Below are positions 1 through 9,616 of a DNA stretch of 64,000 nucleotides, in pieces; the stretch's first letter is position 1, and every line of letters begins with the position of its first letter. The position numbers and the translations under genes are program-made. Source of the stretch: JAYPHU01 sp964611435 (GTDB lineage Bacteria; Pseudomonadota; Alphaproteobacteria; Rhodospirillales; UBA2165); the NCBI GenBank assembly GCA_964611435.1, contig CAZSXT010000005.1, positions 62,001 through 126,000 of the forward strand, written 5' to 3'. The notes under the pieces were generated by a model. That model made no database searches, was not told where the DNA came from, and worked only from the letters and a program-made list of their open reading frames with translations.

Positions 1-19
1 GCTGGTATAGAAACGCCTC

Positions 20-2020
20 ATGTGCGGGGTTTCAGGGCTCATCCATTTTGGTCGTAGGGACCGGATTGATCGGAATGTTCTGGACCGGATGAACCAAACG
101 ATGGTCCACCGGGGGCCGGATGGCGGGGATGTCTTCGTTTGCCCTGACGGGTTGACTGGCCTGGCCCATCGTCGCCTTTCCATCATCGACCTGACCGACA
201 GCGCTGACCAGCCGATGACCAACGAGAATGGCTCGGTTTGGATTTCCTACAACGGCGAAATCTATAACCACGCCCGTCTCCGTCCCGAGCTCGAAGCGGC
301 GGGCCACGTATTTGCCAGTGATCATTCCGACACAGAAGTGTTGATCCATGGTTATGAAGAATGGGGCATACGGGGGCTTTTGGATCGGCTGGAGGGCATG
401 TTCGTATTTGCCATCTGGGATCAGGCCCACCGCCGGATGACCATCGCCCGAGACCGGATAGGGATCAAGCCGGTCTATTTCACCAAACGCAGAGGCATGT
501 TTGCTTTTGCCTCTGAAATTAAGGCGCTTCTGGCCCATCCCGACGTTCCGTCCTCGGTCAGCGGGACGGCGCTCTATCATTATCTTACCTACCTGACGAC
601 GCCGGCGCCGCTGACCATGTTCGATGGCATCTACAAGTTGCCGGCGGCGCATTATCTCGAAGTGGCGGCGGATGGCAAACTGACAGCGGCGCGTTATTGG
701 GACGCCATGCCCGGCCAGGGCATCTCACCGGACGAGCTGAATGGATTAAGTCCGGCTGAGGTTGAGAAGTACTATCGGGACAGCGTTGTCGAGCGATTGG
801 AGGCCTCGGTCGAAAAACGCATGATGTCCGATGCCCCTTATGGCGCCTTTTTGTCCGGCGGAATCGATTCCTCGGTGAACGTGGCGTTGATGGACCGGTT
901 TACGGACAATCCGGTGAATACCTTTACCGTTGGGTTCAAGGATCATCAGCACCTCAACGAGTTGGATCATGCCCGCCGGGTCGCGGATTTGTTCAAGACC
1001 AACCATCATGAAGTTCTGATCGATGAATTCGACATGTCCGGCTATTTACAGGATTTGGTGCATCAACAGGACGAACCCCTGGCTGACTGGGTTTGCATCC
1101 CCTTGCACTTTGTCTCGAAACTCGCCCACGACAACGGGGTCAAAGTCATTCAGGTTGGGGAAGGGTCGGATGAGCAGTTCTGCGGCTACAACGGCTATAT
1201 GAAGTATCTTGAACTGCACGAGCGTTATTTTGGGCCATTCCAGAAGCTGCCGGGCCCGCTTCGCGCCCTGGGGGCTGGATTGGCCGGCGGTTTGGCCAGG
1301 CTGATGCCCAAGTTTGAAATTTACGCCGATGCGGTCAGCCGGGCGTCCGACAACCGTGAAGCGTTTTGGAGCGGCGCCGTCGCCTATTGGGAATCTCAGA
1401 AGCGGGCGTTGCTGCCGGGGTTTGGTGCGGAACCGCCGTCCGGCTGGGAAGAAATGGCCGAGATCGGGCTTTTGCCGGAAAGCTATCTGCAGCCGGACAG
1501 TTATCACGTGGCGCGGCATTTCCTCCAGGATATCGATTCTGCCCATCCCGGAGAGGATCAGCTAACCCGAATGATCTATAACGAGTTTCGCCTCCGGCTG
1601 CCTGAACTGCTGTTGATGCGCGTGGACAAAATCACCATGGCGTCCAGCCTGGAATCCCGGGTGCCGTTCCTTGATCATGATTTGGTCGAGTTCACCATGG
1701 ACATTCCCCAGTCGGCCAAGATCAAGGGCGGCGTTCAAAAGCAGCTATTGAAGGAGGCGGTCGAAGGAATCATCCCGGACGACATCATCTACCGCCGGAA
1801 AATGGGATTCGCCGCGCCCATGGCGCAATGGCTGGAAGGGGAATTTGGCCGCCAGACGGAGGCTGAAATTCTGTCTTCGCCGCTGCTGGGTGAACTGCGG
1901 TTTGACAAAGCCCACATCTCATCGCTAATTGGCGACCATCGGTCCGGTCGGCGGGATACATCCTTACTTGTGTGGGTGCTCTACAATCTAACCGCTTGGC
2001 ACAGGCATTGGATCGGCTGA
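20..2020 (+). CDS. asnB: Asparagine synthase (glutamine-hydrolysing) / sugar amidotransferase, copy 1
   Basis: A 666-residue class II glutamine amidotransferase fused to an ATP-pyrophosphatase synthetase domain. Cys2 directly after the initiator Met is the N-terminal nucleophile, and the RGPDGGD and NGEIYNH motifs belong to the glutaminase half. The PP-loop SGGIDSS lies at residues 279-285 in the synthetase half. Length is in the usual 590-670 range. It opens the plus-strand part of a polysaccharide locus and a second copy lies at 7631-9550. AsnB-like enzymes in O-antigen loci are often used to amidate uronic acids rather than to make free asparagine, and wecC in this locus makes such a uronic acid. 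That role is an inference; ordinary asparagine synthesis remains possible. Confidence 0.92.
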   Translation: MCGVSGLIHFGRRDRIDRNVLDRMNQTMVHRGPDGGDVFVCPDGLTGLAHRRLSIIDLTDSADQPMTNENGSVWISYNGEIYNHARLRPELEAAGHVFASDHSDTEVLIHGYEEWGIRGLLDRLEGMFVFAIWDQAHRRMTIARDRIGIKPVYFTKRRGMFAFASEIKALLAHPDVPSSVSGTALYHYLTYLTTPAPLTMFDGIYKLPAAHYLEVAADGKLTAARYWDAMPGQGISPDELNGLSPAEVEKYYRDSVVERLEASVEKRMMSDAPYGAFLSGGIDSSVNVALMDRFTDNPVNTFTVGFKDHQHLNELDHARRVADLFKTNHHEVLIDEFDMSGYLQDLVHQQDEPLADWVCIPLHFVSKLAHDNGVKVIQVGEGSDEQFCGYNGYMKYLELHERYFGPFQKLPGPLRALGAGLAGGLARLMPKFEIYADAVSRASDNREAFWSGAVAYWESQKRALLPGFGAEPPSGWEEMAEIGLLPESYLQPDSYHVARHFLQDIDSAHPGEDQLTRMIYNEFRLRLPELLLMRVDKITMASSLESRVPFLDHDLVEFTMDIPQSAKIKGGVQKQLLKEAVEGIIPDDIIYRRKMGFAAPMAQWLEGEFGRQTEAEILSSPLLGELRFDKAHISSLIGDHRSGRRDTSLLVWVLYNLTAWHRHWIG

Positions 2021-2070
2021 CCGACCGGCATCCTCCATCATTCCAGACCTAATTGCGATCCTACCCTGAC

Positions 2071-2811
2071 ATGGCACATATCGATGATCTTCTAGCCCGG
2101 TTTCCCAAGACCAGACCAACGCTTTCTCCCGAAATGGAGAAAATTCATCTGGATTTATTGATCGCCAATCGGGAGCGTCAGACATTCGTGTCCAAGTTTT
2201 CGAATGCGCTGGAGGCCTGGATGCACCGAAAGGTGGCCGAGGAAGGGCAAGGCGCGGGGTCTCATGTTTTGGAAATCGGCGGCGGCACATTGAATCATCT
2301 CAAATTTGAGCGCGATTTGTCCGGATATGACGTTATTGAACCGATCGAACTTCTCTATCGAGACAAGGTTGAATTCCAAGCTGTGCGCAAGGTTTATGCG
2401 TCGATTGATCAGATTGATCAGAGCCAGTCCTACGACCGGGTCATCTCGATCGCCACGTTGGAACATTTGACTGAACTGCCGCACATGATCGCGAAGTCCA
2501 TCCTCCGCCTGAAAGAAGGTGGCTTGTTTCAGGCCGGGATTCCAAGTGAAGGCGGATTTTTGTGGGGGTTGGGCTGGAGACTGACCACTGGCCTGTCTTT
2601 CCGGCTGAAAACCGGCATGAACTTCAAGGAACATATGGAATATGAGCACGTCAATGATGCTAACGAAATAGAAGCACTTGTGCGGTATTTTTTCCGGGAT
2701 GTTCGAATTCAGCGTTTTCCTGTCGGATCGAGGCAACTTAGCTTATACTCCTATTTGGAGGCGCGGGACCCGGATTTGGCGAAATGCGACGCGTATCTGT
2801 CTTCCGGCTGA
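2071..2811 (+). CDS. Class I SAM-dependent methyltransferase
   Basis: A 246-residue protein. The SAM-binding motif I, VLEIGGGTLNH, is followed by an acidic strand (YDVIEPIE) and a post-motif RVISIATLEHL typical of class I methyltransferases. The chosen start is the ATG at 2071; an in-frame TTG at 2053 would add six residues. It sits between an amidotransferase and a radical SAM gene in the polysaccharide locus, so methylation of a sugar or a lipid-linked intermediate is plausible. The substrate cannot be read from the sequence. Confidence 0.8.
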   Translation: MAHIDDLLARFPKTRPTLSPEMEKIHLDLLIANRERQTFVSKFSNALEAWMHRKVAEEGQGAGSHVLEIGGGTLNHLKFERDLSGYDVIEPIELLYRDKVEFQAVRKVYASIDQIDQSQSYDRVISIATLEHLTELPHMIAKSILRLKEGGLFQAGIPSEGGFLWGLGWRLTTGLSFRLKTGMNFKEHMEYEHVNDANEIEALVRYFFRDVRIQRFPVGSRQLSLYSYLEARDPDLAKCDAYLSSG

Positions 2812-2893
2812 GGGAGAGACCGTGGACGAGGGTCTTAAGACGCAGCGCCGGGCGTTCTGGCTTCGGGCTGTTTGATGAGGGTTAAAATTCACG

Positions 2894-4372
2894 ATGGCGT
2901 TTAATCAGGATCAATACGACATTGTGCTGGTTTACCCGCCGGCCGAGATAGTCTTGGAAATTTATGATCTGCCCGACTTTCCCAATATCGGGATAGCCTA
3001 TATCGCTGCCCATCTCGAAAAGACGCTGGGCCTTCGTGCGGCTCTGATAGACGCAAGATTTAGCCGGATGTCGGTGGAGGAGACGATCGAGCGGATCATT
3101 CAGTTGAATCCGAAAATTGTCGGGATCGGCGGGATGACGCCGATGGTCGTAACGGTCTCCAAGATTAGCCGGGCACTCAAGGAGAGGCTGCCGGATGTCA
3201 GCACGGTCCTGGGTGGTTTCCACGCGACTTTCATGCCGGAACGAACCTTGAAGGAGTTTGCCGCTTTAGACTATGTTGTCGTCGGTGAAGGCGAGATGGC
3301 GTTTGCCTCGCTGGTCGACAATATTCTGGCGGGATGTTCGAGTGATATTAAGGGTGTCTGGTATCGAACCCAGGATGGCGTCGCCGATAACGGCAGGGGA
3401 GAAATTCCCGAGACGCTGGACGAACTGGGGGAGCCTGCCTGGCACCTGTACGATCCCGAGGATATCAGCACGTACTGCGGTTCGCTTCCCGTCATGGGAC
3501 AGCGGGGTTGCCCGTTCTCCTGCACATTTTGCAGCAGGCCTTACGGCCAGTTGGTGCGCAAGAGAACACCGGCCCTGATTGCGAATGAAATTGCCGCCAA
3601 CAACAGTCGATATGGCGTGGAGAAGTTTCATTTCTATGATTAGACATTCAGCGTTGACCGGAAACACACCAGCGCTCTTTGCCAAGAGCTCATTGATCGC
3701 AATATGTCCGATAGTTTCTCCTGGACGAGCACGGTTCACGCCAACACGATTGATCAAGAGTTGGCGGATCTGATGAAGAAAGCCGGATGCAGTTTCACCG
3801 GATACGGAGTCGAGACCGGCGACGACGATATTATGGCGCAGATGAAGAAAGGTGTGACCAAGGAACGTATCGTCCGCGCCCGGGAAATCTTGAAAAAAGC
3901 CGGTATTACGACGTCTTCTTATTTTATGTTGGGGCATCCAAATGAAACCCGCCGCTCGATCTTCAGGACCATTAAATTTGCTGTGCAACTGAATCCTGAT
4001 ATCGCGGCGATCGGCATCATGGTGCCTTACCCCGGTAAGAAAATCTGGGACCTGGCAAACAGGGGTGAGGGCGGTTACGAAAAATTGTCCGGAAACTGGG
4101 AAGACTACAATAAACAACTCGGCAACGCCGTTCATCTTAAGAATATCAGTCGGCGGGAGATCGAGATCTATCAGTTGATCGGATACGCCTCCATCTATCT
4201 CTTTAATTTCAGGTTCAAAGACCTTTTAAATATTGCACGGGCCAATGTGAAGCTGCTGGCCTCCATGTTCATGAAAGTGATTCTGCCGGAGAACATCGTC
4301 CGAAAGAAAATTATCTTCAGAAACGACGGGGGACGGCTGTGGAAAGAGAAACGCAAAGAGTCATGGGGTTGA
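2894..4372 (+). pseudogene. B12-binding domain radical SAM protein, interrupted by an in-frame TAG
   Basis: One continuous reading frame of 492 codons encodes a cobalamin-binding N-terminal domain (about residues 10-140, with VGIGGMTPM and VLGGFHATF) and then a radical SAM core. The cluster Cys residues are C206, C210 and C213 in GCPFSCTFC. Codon 250 (3641-3643) is TAG. Homology continues in the same frame on both sides, through FHFYD-stop-TFSVDRKHT and on to GCSFTGYGVETGDDD. Members of the family usually have Asp or Glu here (FYDDTF or FYDETF), and TAG is one base from GAG. The sequence shows a point nonsense change rather than a frameshift. It may be a true pseudogene, a sequencing error or a suppressed stop. 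An intact product would resemble B12-dependent methylases or the elongator-type radical SAM proteins found near surface-glycan genes. Confidence 0.85.
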
Positions 4373-4434
4373 TTGATATTGACTGCCCCGCTGGATCAAC
4401 GGACTGACCTGGACGGTCCCGGATTTTCCTCCAA

Positions 4435-6411
4435 ATGAGTTATTTTCTGATCTATCTCAGCCTGTTGGGACTGGCCGGACTGATGCCCCGGTTGAGCCAA
4501 GATCGTGGCGAATGGGTCGGCTTCCGGTTTTTCCTGGCGGCAATGTCACTCCCCATTTTGCTGTTTTTGGGCAACGTTCTGCTAGGCCTCCCTGTGTCAT
4601 TTGTCGGATGGGGTGTTTTGGTAGTCAGCGCCGCCGGCGGACTGCTTTGGGCGAGACGGCAATTCAGCACGGAAGGTGTCGCGGCAATAAGGGGATTGAT
4701 GGTTCATCCCGTCGTCGTCTTGCCGTTTTTACTTCTCTGCGTGGCATTATTGCAGGGTGGGATCGACTATTTCCCCTTTCCGGGCGACGAAACCGCAAGC
4801 TGGCTTCGGTACGCAAAGCAGATTTATGTTGTGGATAGCTATTGGTCGGCGGAGCTGAAGTATCATCTCGGCGGATATTCCAATGGTTGGCCGCTCTTTG
4901 TGGCCTATTCAAATATATTCGGCCCGAATTACGACGACACTAATGGCATCATATTGCCGTTTCTGCTGCATGTGGCGCTTCTCGGATTTCTATTCGACTT
5001 TTTGCGCTTCCTCTTTTCCCGCGCCGGCGTGGAACGCAGCGGCGATGCCGGGATTTACGCCTGGGTGTTTATAGTGTGCTTGCTTGCGATTGAAGCATCG
5101 TGGGTGCTGTATCCTGAATACCAATTGATAGACACCCCTCTCCTCTATGCTTTTCTCGGCGCTTTTCTACTGGGCCTGGCGGGGCTGTATGACGAGTTTG
5201 ACCGCAGGACCATTGTCATTGCCCTTGGGGCGGTTGTGGCCGGCGGCTATCTGTTGAAACTGTCCATGCTAACTATCGGTCCTACCTTGGGTGTATTCTG
5301 GCTAGGATTCCTGTGGCGCGAGGCCGGGCGTCAAGGACGGGGCGATCCATTGAGCTACCTCGTTTCGCCGGCCGGCATCCGGAAGGGCGCGCTCTACGCC
5401 GCGGCGCTGCTCGGGCCGTTCATTGTACTGAGTGTCATTTGGTCTCAGCATCAATTTGGCAGCCACTGCTTCAGTTCGCCGTGGGCGTATATCTCTGGAG
5501 CCGAGAGCTTTGCGTCCGACAAGTCGATTGCTATGGCTCACCTGATCTGGAGCGCCATGACCACATATGTATCGACCTTCAAGGTGGAACTTACCTTGGC
5601 GTCAATCATCGTAATTGGTGTGTCACTCTCTGTGCCGCAATGCCGCTGGTTCGTCGCGGGCCTGTTCTGCTTTGTGGCCTTCTATATGGTGCTCATGCAC
5701 TCGGCTTATCACCTGTGTTATCCGCCTTTCGGTGAAACCGGCCTGCAGTCGTTCCAGCGGTATTTTAGGCCGAACTTGAGGTTCCTCCACTTTTTCGGGC
5801 CGCTGTTGTTTCTCATATTCTTGATGGAGCGTGAGGTATTCCAGGGCTTGGTGAAATCGATGGGCCAAATTCGTCTTGTCCGCGCCACACTGCTCCTTGC
5901 CATCGCCGGGTTGCTGATTTTTCAGGGATATAAAGTAACCGGTTCCCTGGAGGAAAGCGCGACGCGCCAAAACCTGGGTGCCGATCTGCAAAAGACCATC
6001 TTTTCGATCAAACATGACTCACGCCGTCTGTTGCAGATTATCCAGGATCGGAAGCTTATTCGCCCCCGTGTAAGCGTGATCGCTCAAAACGGATATGGGG
6101 TGGAATGGGATTTGTCCCGGTATTTCGGCATCGGCGACAGGCAGGGCGGTTCTGTATTCAATTACTGGCCGGAACCCCCTTACAGCTGGGCGCCGGCGCG
6201 CGCCAATTCCTTCACCAGGGTCACCACGGCGGAGGAGCTCGAATCCTGGTGGAAAGGCTTCCCGATTATATGGCCGATCCGGACAGATCCCTGGACCCGT
6301 GCTGTCCTATCGACGTTGGTGGACTCCGACGTTTGCCGGCGTGACCCCGAAAAGTTCTTTTTGTTTAATCGTGGTGATGGCCGTTTTGACTGTGTTTCGA
6401 AGGGAGACTAA
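4435..6411 (+). CDS. Large multi-spanning membrane protein, possible GT-C-type glycosyltransferase or polymerase
   Basis: A 658-residue protein with about a dozen hydrophobic stretches spread over residues 1-520 and a soluble C-terminal tail of about 140 residues. I do not recognise a specific family. The topology, and an acidic GDETASW motif in the first large loop after about residue 115, recall GT-C glycosyltransferases, which use acidic residues in the first extracytoplasmic loop. Its position after a methyltransferase and a radical SAM gene in a glycan locus supports a membrane step in glycan assembly. It could equally be an O-antigen polymerase or ligase. It is convergent with the next gene, and the stop codons overlap by 4 nt. 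Confidence 0.7.
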   Translation: MSYFLIYLSLLGLAGLMPRLSQDRGEWVGFRFFLAAMSLPILLFLGNVLLGLPVSFVGWGVLVVSAAGGLLWARRQFSTEGVAAIRGLMVHPVVVLPFLLLCVALLQGGIDYFPFPGDETASWLRYAKQIYVVDSYWSAELKYHLGGYSNGWPLFVAYSNIFGPNYDDTNGIILPFLLHVALLGFLFDFLRFLFSRAGVERSGDAGIYAWVFIVCLLAIEASWVLYPEYQLIDTPLLYAFLGAFLLGLAGLYDEFDRRTIVIALGAVVAGGYLLKLSMLTIGPTLGVFWLGFLWREAGRQGRGDPLSYLVSPAGIRKGALYAAALLGPFIVLSVIWSQHQFGSHCFSSPWAYISGAESFASDKSIAMAHLIWSAMTTYVSTFKVELTLASIIVIGVSLSVPQCRWFVAGLFCFVAFYMVLMHSAYHLCYPPFGETGLQSFQRYFRPNLRFLHFFGPLLFLIFLMEREVFQGLVKSMGQIRLVRATLLLAIAGLLIFQGYKVTGSLEESATRQNLGADLQKTIFSIKHDSRRLLQIIQDRKLIRPRVSVIAQNGYGVEWDLSRYFGIGDRQGGSVFNYWPEPPYSWAPARANSFTRVTTAEELESWWKGFPIIWPIRTDPWTRAVLSTLVDSDVCRRDPEKFFLFNRGDGRFDCVSKGD

Positions 6412-7631
6412 TTCGTTCCGTCTTCCAAGATGGCGTTGAAAACGTCTTCCAGCTTTTCGGCGAGGGCATCCCAACTGTATGCATCTTCCAAGCCCGATTT
6501 TGCCGCCGCCTCCGGTATTGAGAGAGCCGAATCAAGCGCCCGTGCCAAGTCGTCTGCCGTCGCACAGCTGTACAATGTGCATCCGTACTGATCGGCAATG
6601 CCGATTGCTTCATCGGTCTCTCCAGGAAATGACGCGGCGGGCCGGTCAACCGACAAAAGTTCCAGAGTCTTCTGATGGAATGTATTTTGATTGGTGATGT
6701 ATAAGTTCAAACGGCAACTCCTGAGCAGATCAAAATAATCCTGTTGCGGAAGCCGCCCCTGAACGCGTGTGTTTATCAGCGATTTGAGTTGTCCCAGCCG
6801 CTCGTCCACGGCCTCCGCTTCATCACCAGCGTAACGGAAAGTGATCCTCGACCGGGTGCTATCGTCGAGCCGCGTCACCCAGCCGGCGATCGCGCTTAAC
6901 AATGAAGAGTTGCTCTCCGGCGCATAGACGCTGCCGGTCAGGCTGATCCAAATGTCGCCATCCGTTGATTTTACTTTTGCCTGTGCGATAGGCGTCGGAT
7001 CGACGCCACTGGGAATCACTTTCTTATCATGAGAGAAATATGCATCCGCCGCAGCCGCGTGCGTACTTGAAAATGCCGTCATCAATGCCGCATCGGCGTA
7101 CCGGCGGGCGAGCCGGGCCTGCAAAAGCCGGGGAATAAATATCTGCCAAGGGTCCTTGATGTCTGCAATCCAGGGGCAACTCGCCAGGTGCGCAAGTTCG
7201 CGGCTGATGTTCCAGCAGTCAGTGTTGCCGAAGGTTCCCCAGACCAAGTCAGGCTTAAATTCGACCGCCAGAGGTTCTAGCATCGGGCGTGCACCCAGCA
7301 GCCAATCTGTGAAGACCCCGTGATGCCGATAGAAAAGCCAGAGAATGACGGCCTGACGTATGCCCCAAGGAAGCCCGCCGTCGCGAAGCTTCCTGGCGGC
7401 GCTGGCCCCCGACGGAGGACAGGCCAGATAATAAGGCGATGAAAAATCGTGCCGTCGGATATCCTCAGCAACGGCGTCAGGGGGCATCTCGTCAGGGGAG
7501 CCGTCTAGGGTTTCCGTCAGCAGGACGATCTGATGTCCGCGTCTTGCCATGGCCCAGGCAAATTCCCGCATTCGGGTCGCACACACGTGCGGCGTATCCG
7601 GATGGCAGTGATTGACAAAAACCGCCCGCAC
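6408..7631 (-). CDS. Glycosyltransferase, GT4-like
   Basis: A 407-residue GT-B-type glycosyltransferase. The N-terminus, with VFVNHCHPD followed by an Arg-rich helix and a GH-Q-I strand, is an acceptor-domain Rossmann fold. The C-terminal half has an IWISLTGSVY donor-domain start and a TLELLSVDRPAASF segment in the nucleotide-sugar region. I place the start at GTG 7631, which shares its first base with the TAG of the upstream asnB gene (TAGTG). That indicates translational coupling. An in-frame upstream start at 7700 would overlap asnB by 70 nt and adds no family-like sequence. The donor sugar is unknown. Confidence 0.82.
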   Translation of the reverse strand: MRAVFVNHCHPDTPHVCATRMREFAWAMARRGHQIVLLTETLDGSPDEMPPDAVAEDIRRHDFSSPYYLACPPSGASAARKLRDGGLPWGIRQAVILWLFYRHHGVFTDWLLGARPMLEPLAVEFKPDLVWGTFGNTDCWNISRELAHLASCPWIADIKDPWQIFIPRLLQARLARRYADAALMTAFSSTHAAAADAYFSHDKKVIPSGVDPTPIAQAKVKSTDGDIWISLTGSVYAPESNSSLLSAIAGWVTRLDDSTRSRITFRYAGDEAEAVDERLGQLKSLINTRVQGRLPQQDYFDLLRSCRLNLYITNQNTFHQKTLELLSVDRPAASFPGETDEAIGIADQYGCTLYSCATADDLARALDSALSIPEAAAKSGLEDAYSWDALAEKLEDVFNAILEDGTN

Positions 7632-9550
7632 TAGCTCTCGGCCTCGAAAATTGGATACTTTTCGGCCTGAGATACCGGCAATAGAAAGTGTGTCCGCCAC
7701 ATCTGATCAATGAACGGGCGCCATAATAAATTTGCCAGATGCGTCTCGCCGTCTTCGAACCGCTTCCAAACCTTTCGCCACCAAGGAGCGCACCAGGTTT
7801 CCGACTGTCTGAAGTCTGGACTTTCGATGATCTCGCGGGTGATGACGCCGAGCCGGCCTTCCAGCCACCTAGCCTGTGGCGGTAAAAATCCTTGCTTTGA
7901 CCAGCGTGTCCGAATTTCATCCGGCAGAATGCCCGCAAGCGCGCCCCTCAAGAGCCGCTTGGTTTCGATGTTGCCCATCAATGTTTGTGCGCCGAGGGAC
8001 AAGGTAAACTCGGCAATCCGGTGGTCGCAGAAAGGCAGCCGCACTTCCCGAGAATGGGCCATGGAATTTCGATCCCCATACCGTAACAGCACAGGCAAGT
8101 TCGTGTGGAGCGCTTCTTCGTAGAGCGCTGCCGACAGCGGATGAAATGCGGATGGATCGGAGACGGTATCCTGAAATACGCTTAACATCTTCCGTGCCGT
8201 GTCCGGGTTTAAACCAAAACTGAAATCACTGCCCTTGCCGGTCAACCGCGCTGCCAGGCTTCGAAGAGGCCAAGGCAGGGAAGACCTGCGCTCCTGTGCC
8301 GGGCTCAGTAACGCGAGCGGATAACGGTTTCGGATTTCTTGAATTTCGGTTTCGAGTTCGGCAGGACCTGCGTCTTTTTGGCGGCTTTGGAGATATTTGC
8401 TGAAATACTGTTCGTAGCCGCCCAGCAACTCGTCCCCTCCCTGTCCGTCCAAAAGAACGATTGTACGTTGTTCGTTGGCCAACCTGAAGACGCACCATTG
8501 GGCGTACTGGCTGGTGCTGGCGACCGGCAATTCGTTGTGCCACATGAAGGGGCCAATCTCATCGACAAAATCGTCGCCGTCCGGATCGACGGTGTGACTT
8601 CGGGTCCGGGTCCAGTTTGTCACTTTTTCTGCCCATGGGCTTTCGTCCGCATCGCTGCCGGGGAATCGACCGGTAAAGGTGTCGTACGGCGCGTCGTCGC
8701 CGAGAAGTGATCGGGCGATGCAAACGATCGAGCTGGAATCAAGGCCGCCGGACAAGCATGAACCCAGACTGACATCGCTTCTCATCCGAAGAGAAACTGA
8801 ATTCGTAAGAAGGTCTCGAAAGTGTGCCTCGGCGTCCTGCTGGGACATTCTGGCGAAATCCGGATTCGGGCTCACATCCCAATATCGCCGGACATGGAAG
8901 GTCAATTGATCGAGGTCGACGGTCAAACAGTGTGCAGGGGGGAGTTGTAGAATGTCGTCGAAAATGGTTTCCATCCCATCGTCGAGTCCCCGGGTTGGGT
9001 GCTGAAGGAAGCTGAGAAGCCGCAGGTTGTCATGGGATGTCTCTACACCCTCTAATGAGAACAAAGCTTTGAACTCCGACGTGAAGGCAAACCAGTCGTC
9101 GGCGGCATGAAACAGGAAAGGCTTTTCACCGAACCGGTCTCTCGCACAAAAGAGAACCCGGCGTTCGGGATCATAGATGGCGAAGGCGAACATGCCGTTT
9201 AGCTCGGTCAGGCACTTCTCCCCCCATTTTTTGTAGGCCGCCAGGAGAACCTCTGTGTCCGAGTCAGATTGAAACGCCACGCCTTCGCTTTTAAGACGTT
9301 CGCGAATTTCCAGGTAGTTGTAGATCTCTCCGTTGTAGGTGATGACGCAGCCGCCCAACTCCATCGGCTGATGTCCACCCTCGGAAACGTCGATGATGCT
9401 AAGGCGCCGGTGCCCCAGAACTGCCCGCCCATCCAGGGCCCGCCACAGGCCGGAATCATCCGGACCACGATGGGCCTGAATGTCCGTCATCGCTCGAACA
9501 GCGTTCTCGCTTACGGCCCGGCTACCGACAATGCCTGCGATGCCACACAT
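7631..9550 (-). CDS. asnB: Asparagine synthase (glutamine-hydrolysing) / sugar amidotransferase, copy 2
   Basis: A 639-residue paralogue of the copy at 20-2020. Cys2 is the glutaminase nucleophile. The motifs RGPDDSG, NGEIYNY and FAFAIYD define the N-terminal domain, and SGGLDSSS is the PP-loop of the synthetase domain. It is transcribed on the minus strand between a GT9 enzyme (66 nt upstream) and a GT4-like enzyme coupled by one shared base, so it belongs to a glycan mini-operon rather than to amino-acid metabolism. Two divergent copies in one locus suggest two amidated residues, or one amidotransferase with a biosynthetic partner. The exact acceptor is unknown. Confidence 0.92.
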   Translation of the reverse strand: MCGIAGIVGSRAVSENAVRAMTDIQAHRGPDDSGLWRALDGRAVLGHRRLSIIDVSEGGHQPMELGGCVITYNGEIYNYLEIRERLKSEGVAFQSDSDTEVLLAAYKKWGEKCLTELNGMFAFAIYDPERRVLFCARDRFGEKPFLFHAADDWFAFTSEFKALFSLEGVETSHDNLRLLSFLQHPTRGLDDGMETIFDDILQLPPAHCLTVDLDQLTFHVRRYWDVSPNPDFARMSQQDAEAHFRDLLTNSVSLRMRSDVSLGSCLSGGLDSSSIVCIARSLLGDDAPYDTFTGRFPGSDADESPWAEKVTNWTRTRSHTVDPDGDDFVDEIGPFMWHNELPVASTSQYAQWCVFRLANEQRTIVLLDGQGGDELLGGYEQYFSKYLQSRQKDAGPAELETEIQEIRNRYPLALLSPAQERRSSLPWPLRSLAARLTGKGSDFSFGLNPDTARKMLSVFQDTVSDPSAFHPLSAALYEEALHTNLPVLLRYGDRNSMAHSREVRLPFCDHRIAEFTLSLGAQTLMGNIETKRLLRGALAGILPDEIRTRWSKQGFLPPQARWLEGRLGVITREIIESPDFRQSETWCAPWWRKVWKRFEDGETHLANLLWRPFIDQMWRTHFLLPVSQAEKYPIFEAES

Positions 9551-9616
9551 AGGGAGTCCTGTATGAAGGTGCTGGTGCTTGAATCATAAAAGTTGGCAAT
9601 CGGGATTACCATGGGT

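Noticed and set aside
3641..3643. Amber codon read as pyrrolysine
   Set aside because: The organism appears to be an alphaproteobacterium and the protein is not a methylamine methyltransferase, the normal Pyl users. No pylTSBCD gene is present in the window. A nonsense mutation or read error is far simpler.
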